Of a stretch of DNA of 64,000 bases, positions 45,353 through 52,761 are shown one piece after another (the first letter of the stretch is position 1; every line of letters starts with the position of its first letter). Under the pieces are notes generated by a model. The model ran no database searches. It was not told the origin of the DNA and saw nothing but the letters and a program-made list of their open reading frames with translations. The translations under genes and the position numbers were made by a program. This DNA comes from Methanofollis aquaemaris (lineage in GTDB: Archaea; Halobacteriota; Methanomicrobia; Methanomicrobiales; Methanofollaceae): the NCBI RefSeq assembly GCF_017357525.1, contig NZ_CP036172.1, positions 1,338,561 through 1,402,560 on the forward strand. The letters are read 5' to 3'.

Positions 45353-45591
45353 TTTGAATCAGGCATGAGCCGATAGCATACCTCAGGCATACACGATGAA
45401 AATCTCATGCCGCAGATCTCCGGAGCATGGAAGGATCGATCCTTGATCCTTCCCCCTGGAACAGGACAAATGGTAGAGACGCTGTTCCATCGCCGCCCCC
45501 CCTATCTTCACCGTGGGGGGTTCCGGGGGGCGCTTGCCCCCCGGCGCGAGATTGCGGTGAAGATTTTGCGATAGGGGCGGCACGTCTGATC
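45353..45591 (+). repeat. Dispersed intergenic repeat, long copy F
   Basis: The copy starts TTTGAATCAGGCATGAGCCG, has CCTCAGGCATACACGATGAA, ATCTCCGGAGC and GAACAGGACAAATGG, and ends with a self-complementary part. GCCGCCCCCCCTATCTTCACC near 45492 pairs with GGTGAAGATTTTGCGATAGG then GGCGGC near 45556-45580, enclosing the GGGGGGCGCTTGCCCCCC core. It ends CACGTCTGATC. It follows the rbcL terminator. Confidence 0.85.
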
Positions 45592-45634
45592 ATCATACCT
45601 TCGCAGCCGCTCGCACCGGGGACAGAGCTCCCCC

Positions 45635-45693
45635 GAGCAGAACCCGAAGTGTAGAGGATCAGAATAGAACCAGTATATAATAGAAAGAAGATA
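45635..45693 (+). promoter_or_regulatory. Promoter segment duplicated upstream of another surface gene
   Basis: This 59-nt segment, containing the TATA box GTATATAATAG and ending AAGAAGATA, aligns without gaps to 50111-50169 with about 43 of 59 identical positions. It lies about 50-100 nt before the membrane-protein gene at 45741. Confidence 0.6.
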
Positions 45694-45740
45694 TTTCCAA
45701 CCATCGAGAATCAATTGATCCCGCAGATGAGGTGTGAATC

Positions 45741-46301
45741 ATGTCAGGAGATCTGCCGATAAAAAATTTCTTCACCAGGCCCGGGTGCCTTTTCGATCAA
45801 CTCCGGATAAAATCACTTCAGGAGGATCTCCTCTTCTTTTTCACCGTCGTTCTTGCGGCATCAATCCTTTCCACACTCGGGACTTTCCTGTTGTATCCGG
45901 ATCACGAACCCGCTGGACTCCACCTTATCGGGGGCATGGTGTTCGGCGCATTCGGTCCACTCCAGAGTCTGATCACCTGGGTTGTCATACTCCTGAGCGT
46001 CAGTCTCGTCGAGCACTTTTTCCTGCTTTTTGTCGATGAACATCAGGGTTTTGAGAGGACCATGAAGTCGGCAATCTATGCTCTTTTACCAACCGTTCTT
46101 TTCTGGTGGACAGCGGTCATTCTGAAAGTCCCCTATGCAGGTCTGCTGCTTCTCCTCTGTTTCACCCTGATCACCTATTTCGGCGTACGAAAATTCCATG
46201 AAAAGTCAAAAGACCGCGCTGCATTTGTCTCTCTTGCAACCAGTGCAGTGCTCCTGATCCTCTTCTCAAGGTGGATCTCTGTTCCGGGGTTTGGATTGTG
46301 A
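45741..46301 (+). CDS. Yip1-like membrane protein
   Basis: The 186-residue protein has an N-terminal amphipathic part (IKNFFTRPGCLFDQLRIK) and about five hydrophobic helices, with the pattern of Yip1/DUF1282 proteins (FFTVVLAASILSTLGTFLL, WVVILLSVSLVEHFFLLFVD, FERTMKSAIYALLPTVLFWW). The function of archaeal members is unknown. It starts an apparent operon with the exported gene at 46339 and the condensation-domain gene at 46827. The promoter segment at 45635-45693 lies upstream. Confidence 0.65.
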   Translation: MSGDLPIKNFFTRPGCLFDQLRIKSLQEDLLFFFTVVLAASILSTLGTFLLYPDHEPAGLHLIGGMVFGAFGPLQSLITWVVILLSVSLVEHFFLLFVDEHQGFERTMKSAIYALLPTVLFWWTAVILKVPYAGLLLLLCFTLITYFGVRKFHEKSKDRAAFVSLATSAVLLILFSRWISVPGFGL

Positions 46302-46338
46302 CGGTGATGCATCGCACATGATGAAAGGAGGAAAAAAT

Positions 46339-46830
46339 ATGGATCAAACAAACCTGAGAAGGGGAAAAATCCTCGTTCTGGTTGCGGCGGCCCTTGTTGC
46401 AGCCGTCATCGTCAGCGTTCTTCTCATCGATCTGAACAGAAAAGCAGAGATCGAGGAACAAAAAGAGGCCATCCGTCAGGTCATCCCGGGGATCGATGAG
46501 AAGGATCTGGACGCACTCCTATCCATGCAGGTCTATGCCGCCTACGGACAGATCCGGAAGGGCCAGAACCTCCCGGTCACGCTCAAAGCCGCAGACGCCG
46601 TTCTCGAAGATCAACACCGCTTCTATCCTGAGGGTCCGATCTTCGGCTATGGTATCAATTATCTGGGTTGCATCATGATATTTCTCGACGAAAATGTGTC
46701 GGAGGATCGGGCGACCATGGACGAGATCTATCAGATCATCGACTCACACGCAAATGCAACAGAGCCCGGCAACACCCCGGTGCTCTTCATCCGTAATCCA
46801 CAGTTCCAGCTCGACATGGAAAAAGTGTGA
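46339..46830 (+). CDS. Exported protein of unknown function (GPI-x-GY family, copy 1)
   Basis: The ATG at 46339 follows an excellent AAAGGAGG at 7 nt; the longer frame lacks this. The 163-residue product has one N-terminal membrane helix (ILVLVAAALVAAVIVSVLLI) and an extracytoplasmic domain. FYPEGPIFGYGINYLGCIMIFLDENVS, then MDEIYQIIDSHAN and NTPVLFIRN, are shared in order with the protein at 51983 (YPHGPILSLGYDVQGYVKV... WYRILKQYG... IPVKVVA). No known family is recognised. The start overlaps neither neighbour; its stop overlaps the GTG of the next gene. Confidence 0.7.
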   Translation: MDQTNLRRGKILVLVAAALVAAVIVSVLLIDLNRKAEIEEQKEAIRQVIPGIDEKDLDALLSMQVYAAYGQIRKGQNLPVTLKAADAVLEDQHRFYPEGPIFGYGINYLGCIMIFLDENVSEDRATMDEIYQIIDSHANATEPGNTPVLFIRNPQFQLDMEKV

Positions 46831-48194
46831 ATAATCCCCTGAATCCATTTTTCTCACCGTCATCAGAGATCCAGGAAAGCACATATCTCCCCCCGGAGAG
46901 ATTACACTCTATGTCCCTCCACCCGGCACCCGCCTTCGACCTCTTCAACGTCTACTTCGAGCGCCTCTACGATCCCACGATGCATCTCATCCTCGCCTTC
47001 GACGGCGAGGTCGACGAAGCGATCCTCAAAGAGGCCACCCTCCGTCTCCTCGCCGCCAACCCCTATCTCAGGTCGAGGTTTGCCGAGGAAGGGGACGGCA
47101 TGCCCTGCTGGGAGGAGATTGCAGAGGAGGAGTGGGAGCGGGCCTTCGTGTTCCTCCCACCCGGAGAGCCCATCATACCACCGGCCTCCCTCGACGTCCG
47201 CAGGGGGCCCCAGGTGCGGGTGAGCCTCACACGACAGGAAGACGACGACCAGGTCGTCGTCACCTCTCACCACGGCTTCTGCGACGCGAAGGGTCTCATC
47301 GACCTCGCACGCCACCTCTTCGAGGTCTACCGGGAGATCAAAGAAGATCCCGACTTCAGGCCTGCACCCCTCGGGTGGTACGACCGGGGGACGGAGCAGA
47401 TCCTCGCCCGGTTCACCGCAGAGGAGATCAGGCAGGCCCGCGACGAGGAGGAGTCCTTCGTCGACCGGTGGCGCTTCCCGGCCGAGAGGCGGGGGCGAGG
47501 GACGCCCACGATCGCGTACCGGACGCTCCCCGCCGAGCGACTCAGGCGGGCAAAAGAGTTTGGCAGACGGCATGGCGCCACGGTGAACGACATCATGATC
47601 GGCGCCTTCTTCCTCGCCCTCCAGAAGATACGAGACAACCCCTCAGACCTCGACGCCCCCCGTTCCATCCTCACCTCGGCAGACCTCCGCCGCCACCTCG
47701 ACCACCCGGACGCGTGCCCGCCCATGAACCTCTCAATCGCCTACGAGGTCACCTTCACCGCCGGAGAAGGTGCCGGCCTTGAGGACGTCATCGGGCAGGT
47801 CACCGCGGTGACGAAACAGCGCAAGGCCGACGGCCTCGGCATCGGGTGCATCCTCTTCTACGACGAGATCTATGCAGGCGGCATGCCGGGGGTCAGGGTG
47901 TTCTTCGACGAGATGATCCGAAAGTACGAGGAGACCGGCCTCAAGAACCCGGTCTTCTCCAACATCGGCATCCTCGACGCCGAAGAGTTCCTGCCGGTGG
48001 ACGGGAAGGACGGGGCACCCCTCGACCTCAGGGATATCAGATTCCTCCCCTGCGTCTGTTGGCCGTACGGGTTTCTCATCTCCCTCTCCACCTTCCGCGA
48101 GTCGATGACGATCGTCACGGGTTATGAGATGGGGCCGTACTCTGAGGAGACGGTCGAGCGGTTCCTCGACGCGGTGGTGGAGTACCTGCCCTGA
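46827..48194 (+). CDS. Condensation-domain-like acyltransferase
   Basis: The 455-residue protein resembles the CoA-dependent acyltransferase/condensation fold: FNVYFERLYDPTMHLILAFDG near the N-terminus, the active-site-like TSHHGFCDAKGLIDLARHLF (HHxxxD, His about 151), FGRRHGATVNDIMIGAFFLAL, and VFSNIGILDAEEF near the C-terminus. This fold includes non-ribosomal-peptide condensation domains, wax-ester synthases and PapA5-like acyltransferases; stand-alone copies transfer acyl groups to alcohols or amines. The substrate is unknown. No peptide-synthetase or carrier protein lies in the window. The GTG start overlaps the preceding stop by 4 nt, so it is coupled to two membrane proteins, which hints at lipid or envelope modification. 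Confidence 0.75.
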   Translation: MNNPLNPFFSPSSEIQESTYLPPERLHSMSLHPAPAFDLFNVYFERLYDPTMHLILAFDGEVDEAILKEATLRLLAANPYLRSRFAEEGDGMPCWEEIAEEEWERAFVFLPPGEPIIPPASLDVRRGPQVRVSLTRQEDDDQVVVTSHHGFCDAKGLIDLARHLFEVYREIKEDPDFRPAPLGWYDRGTEQILARFTAEEIRQARDEEESFVDRWRFPAERRGRGTPTIAYRTLPAERLRRAKEFGRRHGATVNDIMIGAFFLALQKIRDNPSDLDAPRSILTSADLRRHLDHPDACPPMNLSIAYEVTFTAGEGAGLEDVIGQVTAVTKQRKADGLGIGCILFYDEIYAGGMPGVRVFFDEMIRKYEETGLKNPVFSNIGILDAEEFLPVDGKDGAPLDLRDIRFLPCVCWPYGFLISLSTFRESMTIVTGYEMGPYSEETVERFLDAVVEYLP

Positions 48195-48575
48195 ACCGCG
48201 TGTGCGAGAACGAAATATTGTAGAACCAAGCATGTGTCGAGATCGGCGACTCAGGTACGATGGTCTCTACATAGTTCAATCGAGGACTGATCTATTTTTA
48301 GCGGGAAATATGCCCGCTCATTTTTTTTTTGTGTTTCCAGGCCCTGAGATCCTCGTAAGAATTAGATGAACAGCTCACAAGCCACATATAATTAATAAAA
48401 CATATTTCTGCCCGTGGAGATCAGAATGGTCTCCCGAGTGGGGCCCTCAACACAAGCAAGCACTGAAGGAACCCCTAAAACCCCGGAAGCAATTGATCTT
48501 TCCGATCCACTTGGAATTAAAGGTTTGGTTGATGCCTCCGGGAAAACATGAAAGGAGGAAAAAACTATAGAAAAA
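48195..48575. other. A/T-rich spacer before a low-GC gene pair
   Basis: This gene-free stretch holds the terminator at 48300-48330, a TATA-like ACATATAATTAATAAAACAT near 48382-48401 and CATGAAAGGAGGAAAAAA (48547-48564). The last is almost the same as the ribosome-binding region of the gene at 46339, but here it leads into CTATAG instead of a start codon. Confidence 0.55.
48300..48330 (+). terminator. Intrinsic-type terminator after the condensation-domain gene
   Basis: AGCGGG (48300-48305) pairs with CCCGCT (48313-48318) around AAATATG, followed by CA and ten T (48321-48330). The structure ends the operon 45741-48194 and is similar in sequence to the one at 45311-45340. Confidence 0.75.
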
Positions 48576-49454
48576 ATGAGATGGACATTTTCCATGCTTA
48601 TAGCAATGCTGCTGATAGGCATGGCAATTGTGCCGAGCGTTAGCGCAGAAGAGATGGAAACGAATCAAACTCAAAATATCGATGGTCTCCAACCATCAGT
48701 AGAAAGCCACATTTATTACGTCAAAGACGACGGCCAATTTAGCCGCCAACATACAAAAGAAGAATATTACGCTGAAAATCAAGAGTATTTCAAATTCCTT
48801 TCTGAAGAAATGGGGGAAGACATTGCATACAAGATACTCGACAGGGAATATGAAGAATCAAAGATAATTCCACCTGGAATTCGAGAAGGAATGAACGCAC
48901 TCAATACTGATGAGTCAGGCTATCAAATCGTTCAGGTAAGAGATGATCCCGTATTCATGTGGCCATATAATAACCACCATCCTACTCCAAATGGTATTGT
49001 TGGATGTATCAATGTTATATTCTATAATAAAGACCGATCTGAGTTCGCATATGATCTCAAAAAAACAGCGGGCTGGGAAGGCACTACTGGATCGCCTGAA
49101 TGGAGTGGTCGTGGAGAGAGTTTGTCTAATTTCGAGTGGACCCAGGCTTCACCGTTAGATAGGAACGCTCACATTCAAGATGGGGACTTTTATCGTGATC
49201 GCTACCACCTCATACTGTTCGACGGATATCCATCTCAGGATCTAGATTGGTGTTATGGAAATTGTCATTACGAGAAATGGGACGGCGACCAAATTACACA
49301 TGTGGCATATCCAAATTGTCTTAACGACGGACGAGACCACCTCGTAGATGCTGTTGAAAATAAGCTCGACTGGTCTTCATCGGGAACCGTTGACTTAAGC
49401 AACAGTTGGTCAGGAATGTTCAATGGACGTGCTGCTCTGATCGAACTCCGATAA
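48576..49454 (+). CDS. Secreted protein of unknown function, low GC
   Basis: The 292-residue product has a signal peptide (MRWTFSMLIAMLLIGMAI... SVSAEE). The mature part is polar, rich in Asn, Asp, Tyr and Trp, with HHPTPNGIVGCINVIFYN, HLILFDGYPSQDLDWCYGN and NSWSGMFNGRAAL. Two Cys (WCYGNC) could form a disulfide. No family is recognised. The codon use is clearly more A/T-rich than the flanking genes, which points to transfer or a fast-evolving accessory gene. The ribosome-binding sequence GGAGG lies 15 nt or more upstream of the ATG, unusually far, so the start is uncertain. A membrane-protein gene of the same composition follows 37 nt later. Confidence 0.65.
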   Translation: MRWTFSMLIAMLLIGMAIVPSVSAEEMETNQTQNIDGLQPSVESHIYYVKDDGQFSRQHTKEEYYAENQEYFKFLSEEMGEDIAYKILDREYEESKIIPPGIREGMNALNTDESGYQIVQVRDDPVFMWPYNNHHPTPNGIVGCINVIFYNKDRSEFAYDLKKTAGWEGTTGSPEWSGRGESLSNFEWTQASPLDRNAHIQDGDFYRDRYHLILFDGYPSQDLDWCYGNCHYEKWDGDQITHVAYPNCLNDGRDHLVDAVENKLDWSSSGTVDLSNSWSGMFNGRAALIELR

Positions 49455-49491
49455 TAACCAATTTTATTTTTTTTAAGGAGAATCGAAAGAA

Positions 49492-50004
49492 ATGAAAAAA
49501 ATATACACCACTATTCGCCCCTATGCCACCCCCATCCTCATTGGCATCGCAATGCTCGGGTTATTTTATGTACCTGACCTCATCATTCTCCCTCTGTTAG
49601 ACTTCCTGGATCTATCCCTTCACTTCAGACTCATGACAACCCTCGTCATGTCCTTCATATTCTTCGCCCCGATGATCCTCGCATTCTTTGGGTTAAGAGG
49701 GACAAAAGCACCGATAGCGTTTTTCGTTCCATTTATCGCATTCGGCGTTATTAAACAGGTTTTTCGTGCCGTTGGCTATGGTGATATTACCTTGATCTTT
49801 AGCCCGTCCTTTCTCCTCACCGGGTTCATGATGGGAGCAGGCCTCGGACTCATCGGACTTGGCGGGAACCAATACCAGAAAAACAAGTGGATATCACTCT
49901 TATTAGTCATTGGTGGCGTGATTCTGATGATATTGAAGGGTCCAAATATTTTGTACTTCACCTGGTACATTTTAACCGGCGACTCCTCTGTTATTCCAGT
50001 ATAA
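49492..50004 (+). CDS. Small multi-pass membrane protein, low GC
   Basis: The 170-residue protein consists mostly of five predicted helices (PILIGIAMLGLFYVPDLIIL, LMTTLVMSFIFFAPMILAFFG, AFFVPFIAFGVIKQVF, FLLTGFMMGAGLGLIGLGG, SLLLVIGGVILMILKG). No motif or family is recognised. AAGGAG lies about 12 nt before the ATG. It is probably cotranscribed with the secreted protein upstream and has the same low-GC composition. It could export, anchor or be otherwise tied to that protein, which is inference from position alone. Confidence 0.6.
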   Translation: MKKIYTTIRPYATPILIGIAMLGLFYVPDLIILPLLDFLDLSLHFRLMTTLVMSFIFFAPMILAFFGLRGTKAPIAFFVPFIAFGVIKQVFRAVGYGDITLIFSPSFLLTGFMMGAGLGLIGLGGNQYQKNKWISLLLVIGGVILMILKGPNILYFTWYILTGDSSVIPV

Positions 50005-50110
50005 CTGCTCTGGATCTAAAAATGAAGGCCCCCAAAATTATCACGACAGAAGAGGACATGCATTATAGTAAGGACAATCTTTGCGGCCCCTTATGGAAAA
50101 AAGATCACCC

Positions 50111-50169
50111 GAACAGCACCTGAAGTGCAGAGAACCCACACAGAACACAAATATAAAATAAAGAAGATA
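50111..50169 (+). promoter_or_regulatory. Promoter segment duplicated from (or to) 45635-45693
   Basis: GAACAGCACCTGAAGTGCAG, the TATA box AAATATAAAATA and the final AAGAAGATA align without gaps to the segment upstream of the Yip1-like gene (about 43 of 59 positions). The next gene begins about 55 nt downstream. Confidence 0.6.
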
Positions 50170-50222
50170 GTCTGGTCTGTGGAGATCGGTTCTGTCCCGG
50201 AGCGCCTCCACATACCCAGAAC

Positions 50223-51020
50223 GTGGCGATGACGAAATATTTGATCAGACCCGAAATTACCTGCGAGGTTTGTCCTCACCGATCTTCTCACGGAGAACTC
50301 TCAATATTCATCTCTCTCGCCATCCTCCTCGCGCTGATCGCGCTCCCCGCATCATGCTCGGCCCTTCCTTCAGGAGAACAGGCAACCATCACCATAACCT
50401 CCCCCACTGACGGGGCTGAGGTCTGGATCGACGTCGTCCCGCCTCACGTCGCCGTCATCGGGGAGGTCAGCGCCCCTTCGGGCATACAGTCCGTGCATGT
50501 CCGGAGTGGCGTGGGAGAGGTCTCGTGCGGGAACGGGACGAAGTTCGCATGCTCGGTGCCGGTCGCAACCGGCGAGAACACCCTCACCGTCATCGCCGTC
50601 GACACGCTCGGACACCGGGCAGAAAAAAGTTTGAACGTGACCGTCCGTATCGGTCTGCCCCCGCCTCCGGCGATCACCGTCTCGGGCAGGGTGACCGATC
50701 CCGGCGGCACCCCGATCGCCGGTGCGACGGTGAGATTTGAGTCGGAATTTTCGCTCGATAATGATCCGATCTCGGTGACGACCATGACAGACGATGACGG
50801 GCACTATTTGATCGAAGACGCGATCGGGTACCAGCAGAATCTCACCGTCAGCAAGGAGGGCTATCTCCCCCTCCAGCGCGAAATCATCTTTGAAAACCTT
50901 ACAAACACACTCGACCTCGAACTGGAACCCCGAAGTCGAACAACGCCCGGATTTGATCTCCGGGTCGGCATCCCCGCACTCCTCGGGGCATTGTTGGTCT
51001 ATCTGGTCAGGAGAAGGTGA
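50223..51020 (+). CDS. Exported protein with carboxypeptidase-regulatory-like domain and PGF-CTERM-type tail
   Basis: The 265-residue product has a long basic N-region, a hydrophobic segment (IFISLAILLALIALPAS), an Ig-like domain (TITITSPTDGAEVWIDVVPP... NTLTVIAVDTLGHRAEKSL) and a CarboxypepD_reg domain (VSGRVTDPGGTPIAGATVRF, DDDGHYLI, VSKEGYLPLQREI). It ends TTPGFDLRVGIPALLGALLVY then LVRRR, a PGF motif, helix and basic tail like that of the S-layer protein, so it is a candidate archaeosortase substrate. Start may be the GTG at 50223 or ATG at 50229. A surface role is likely; the partner is unknown. Confidence 0.72.
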   Translation: MAMTKYLIRPEITCEVCPHRSSHGELSIFISLAILLALIALPASCSALPSGEQATITITSPTDGAEVWIDVVPPHVAVIGEVSAPSGIQSVHVRSGVGEVSCGNGTKFACSVPVATGENTLTVIAVDTLGHRAEKSLNVTVRIGLPPPPAITVSGRVTDPGGTPIAGATVRFESEFSLDNDPISVTTMTDDDGHYLIEDAIGYQQNLTVSKEGYLPLQREIIFENLTNTLDLELEPRSRTTPGFDLRVGIPALLGALLVYLVRRR

Positions 51021-51091
51021 AGACACGCAGGTGTCGGGAAAGAAGAGGACCAACCGGACGGAACCGCACACACCGACATGGAAGACACACG

Positions 51092-51828
51092 ATGATGGAC
51101 GACATCCCGCAACCCGTAAAGATCCTCGGACTCATCGCGGCACTCTTTACCCTCGGCGTCCTCTCATTCGGCATAACCCTCACCGCCGGAGCGCCGGTCG
51201 AGAGCGGTGATCCGCCGGCAGGAATCGTCGAAGATGGGGTGAGTTATCAGGTCGAGTGGACGTCGGAGGTGGAACCCGACGTCACCGTTTCCCTGAACAG
51301 CACCATCAACCGGGGATCGATATGGATGTCCGGCGAGTGGCGGCATACGTGCGGAATATACAGTGTCGCCACCTCTGCATCGTCGGACAGCACACAGAAA
51401 TCAGGGTCGACACCCCCGAGAGATCCTTCATCATCTACCCCTATCTGAAGAATCCAGAGTACTTCGGCGGCCGCTCATACCCGGAGCGCGGCATGGTGAT
51501 CAGAGAGACGGCCGATGAATACTACAAGAGCGTGGCATGGGTGTGGGCCTTCACAAAACTCGGCGCCACCGTAACCAGGGCATCCCATTATGCCATATGG
51601 GATCTCCGCCTCCCTTCTGATCGTTCCTGCCAGATCACCATCACCGACGCAGTAGACACGATCTGGGGTGAGGAGATCGCACAGAGATGGGACATGACCA
51701 TCGACGCCCTCCCCAACCCTGAAGAGTTGAGCGACGAGGAACTGGCACGGCACGGGATCAGGCAGGAGAACTGGGGCCAGTACTTTGCGACCGGGGCCAT
51801 CCCCCTGACTCCAGATGGGAAAAAATGA
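51092..51828 (+). pseudogene. Membrane-anchored hypothetical protein, apparently frameshifted
   Basis: The first frame starts at the ATGATG at 51092 with MMDDIPQPVKILGLIAALFT, a membrane helix and a polar domain (VSYQVEWTSEVEPDVTVSL NSTINRG split here for length), then decays into Ser/Thr-rich sequence and stops at 51448. The second frame, one base back, is protein-like from about 51390 (HTEIRVDTPERSFIIYPYLK, NPEYFGGRSYPERGM, WVWAFTKLGA) to a stop at 51828 but has no start signal. The likeliest reading is one gene of about 245 codons with a frameshift between about 51310 and 51400. Alternatives are two overlapping genes or a sequence error. No family is recognised. Confidence 0.6.
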
Positions 51829-51982
51829 CGGGCCATCTTCAAAATCAAGAATAGTGATCCTGAATATTAGAAAAGCAGACCCGAAAAAATAAATCCCATC
51901 ACTGTGAAGAAGAGGTCTGGTATATGCCTGACCGCCTCATCGATCCCCGCTCAGGAGAACCGCACCCGCGAGGCACAATGTT

Positions 51983-52507
51983 ATGAAGAAAGAATATGTC
52001 GCCGTCCTCGTTGTCTCATGTTTCCTGGCCGTAATGGTCGGCCTATTCGTTGCCGGCCAGGATCTCAGGAGTACACACCATACCAGGACCGACAGGACCG
52101 ATACCCTCAGCGACGAGACATGGTACGATGTGGTCGAAAAGATCCAGGAGCGAGATGAGGTCGTCTGCACCTACGGCACCCTCCCCGACCTCAACAACGA
52201 GACACCCCGTCGGGCCTGGATCAGTCGCCTCCAGGCCTATACGGAGATCCAGAAAAAAGAGATGATGCCATACCTCTACCCGCACGGTCCGATACTCAGT
52301 CTCGGGTACGATGTCCAGGGATATGTGAAGGTCATGGTCCGCGAGAACTACACCGTCAGCGGGAACGAGACCGGGACATGGTACCGGATACTCAAACAAT
52401 ACGGTGATGAGTGCGGGATCGAGGAGATCCCGGTGAAAGTCGTCGCCACATCCGACCACACTCCAGAGATCAACATACCGGTCACGCTCCAGACTCAGCA
52501 GAAGTAA
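51983..52507 (+). CDS. Exported protein of unknown function (GPI-x-GY family, copy 2)
   Basis: The 174-residue product has one N-terminal helix (YVAVLVVSCFLAVMVGLFVAG) and a polar outer domain. YPHGPILSLGYDVQGYVKVMV, TWYRILKQYGDECGIEEIPVKV correspond in order and spacing to the protein at 46339. Both seem to belong to a small archaeal exported family with a GPI-x(3)-GY motif. Function is unknown. The ribosome-binding signal is weak. About 155 nt separate it from the frameshifted gene upstream, and no gene is seen in the 254 nt downstream. Confidence 0.65.
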   Translation: MKKEYVAVLVVSCFLAVMVGLFVAGQDLRSTHHTRTDRTDTLSDETWYDVVEKIQERDEVVCTYGTLPDLNNETPRRAWISRLQAYTEIQKKEMMPYLYPHGPILSLGYDVQGYVKVMVRENYTVSGNETGTWYRILKQYGDECGIEEIPVKVVATSDHTPEINIPVTLQTQQK

Positions 52508-52761
52508 GGAGCTCATCGGTTCATTGACCAATCTCGCACCTGACTCCCACGGCTCCGACCTCACCCCTATGGTCAGCCGGATCTTTTTGTCACTGCAGAA
52601 CAGAACAAAAATCCATAAAATAACATAAAAAATCATTTCGAAAACGTTATAGGGATTCAATCTCAAACTCCAGGATGGATGAACCTGGAATAAATATCTT
52701 ATTCCATTTAATCCGTTTTTTCGTTTCATTTTGAGATCTGCGCATCTCAGGAGTAACAGAG

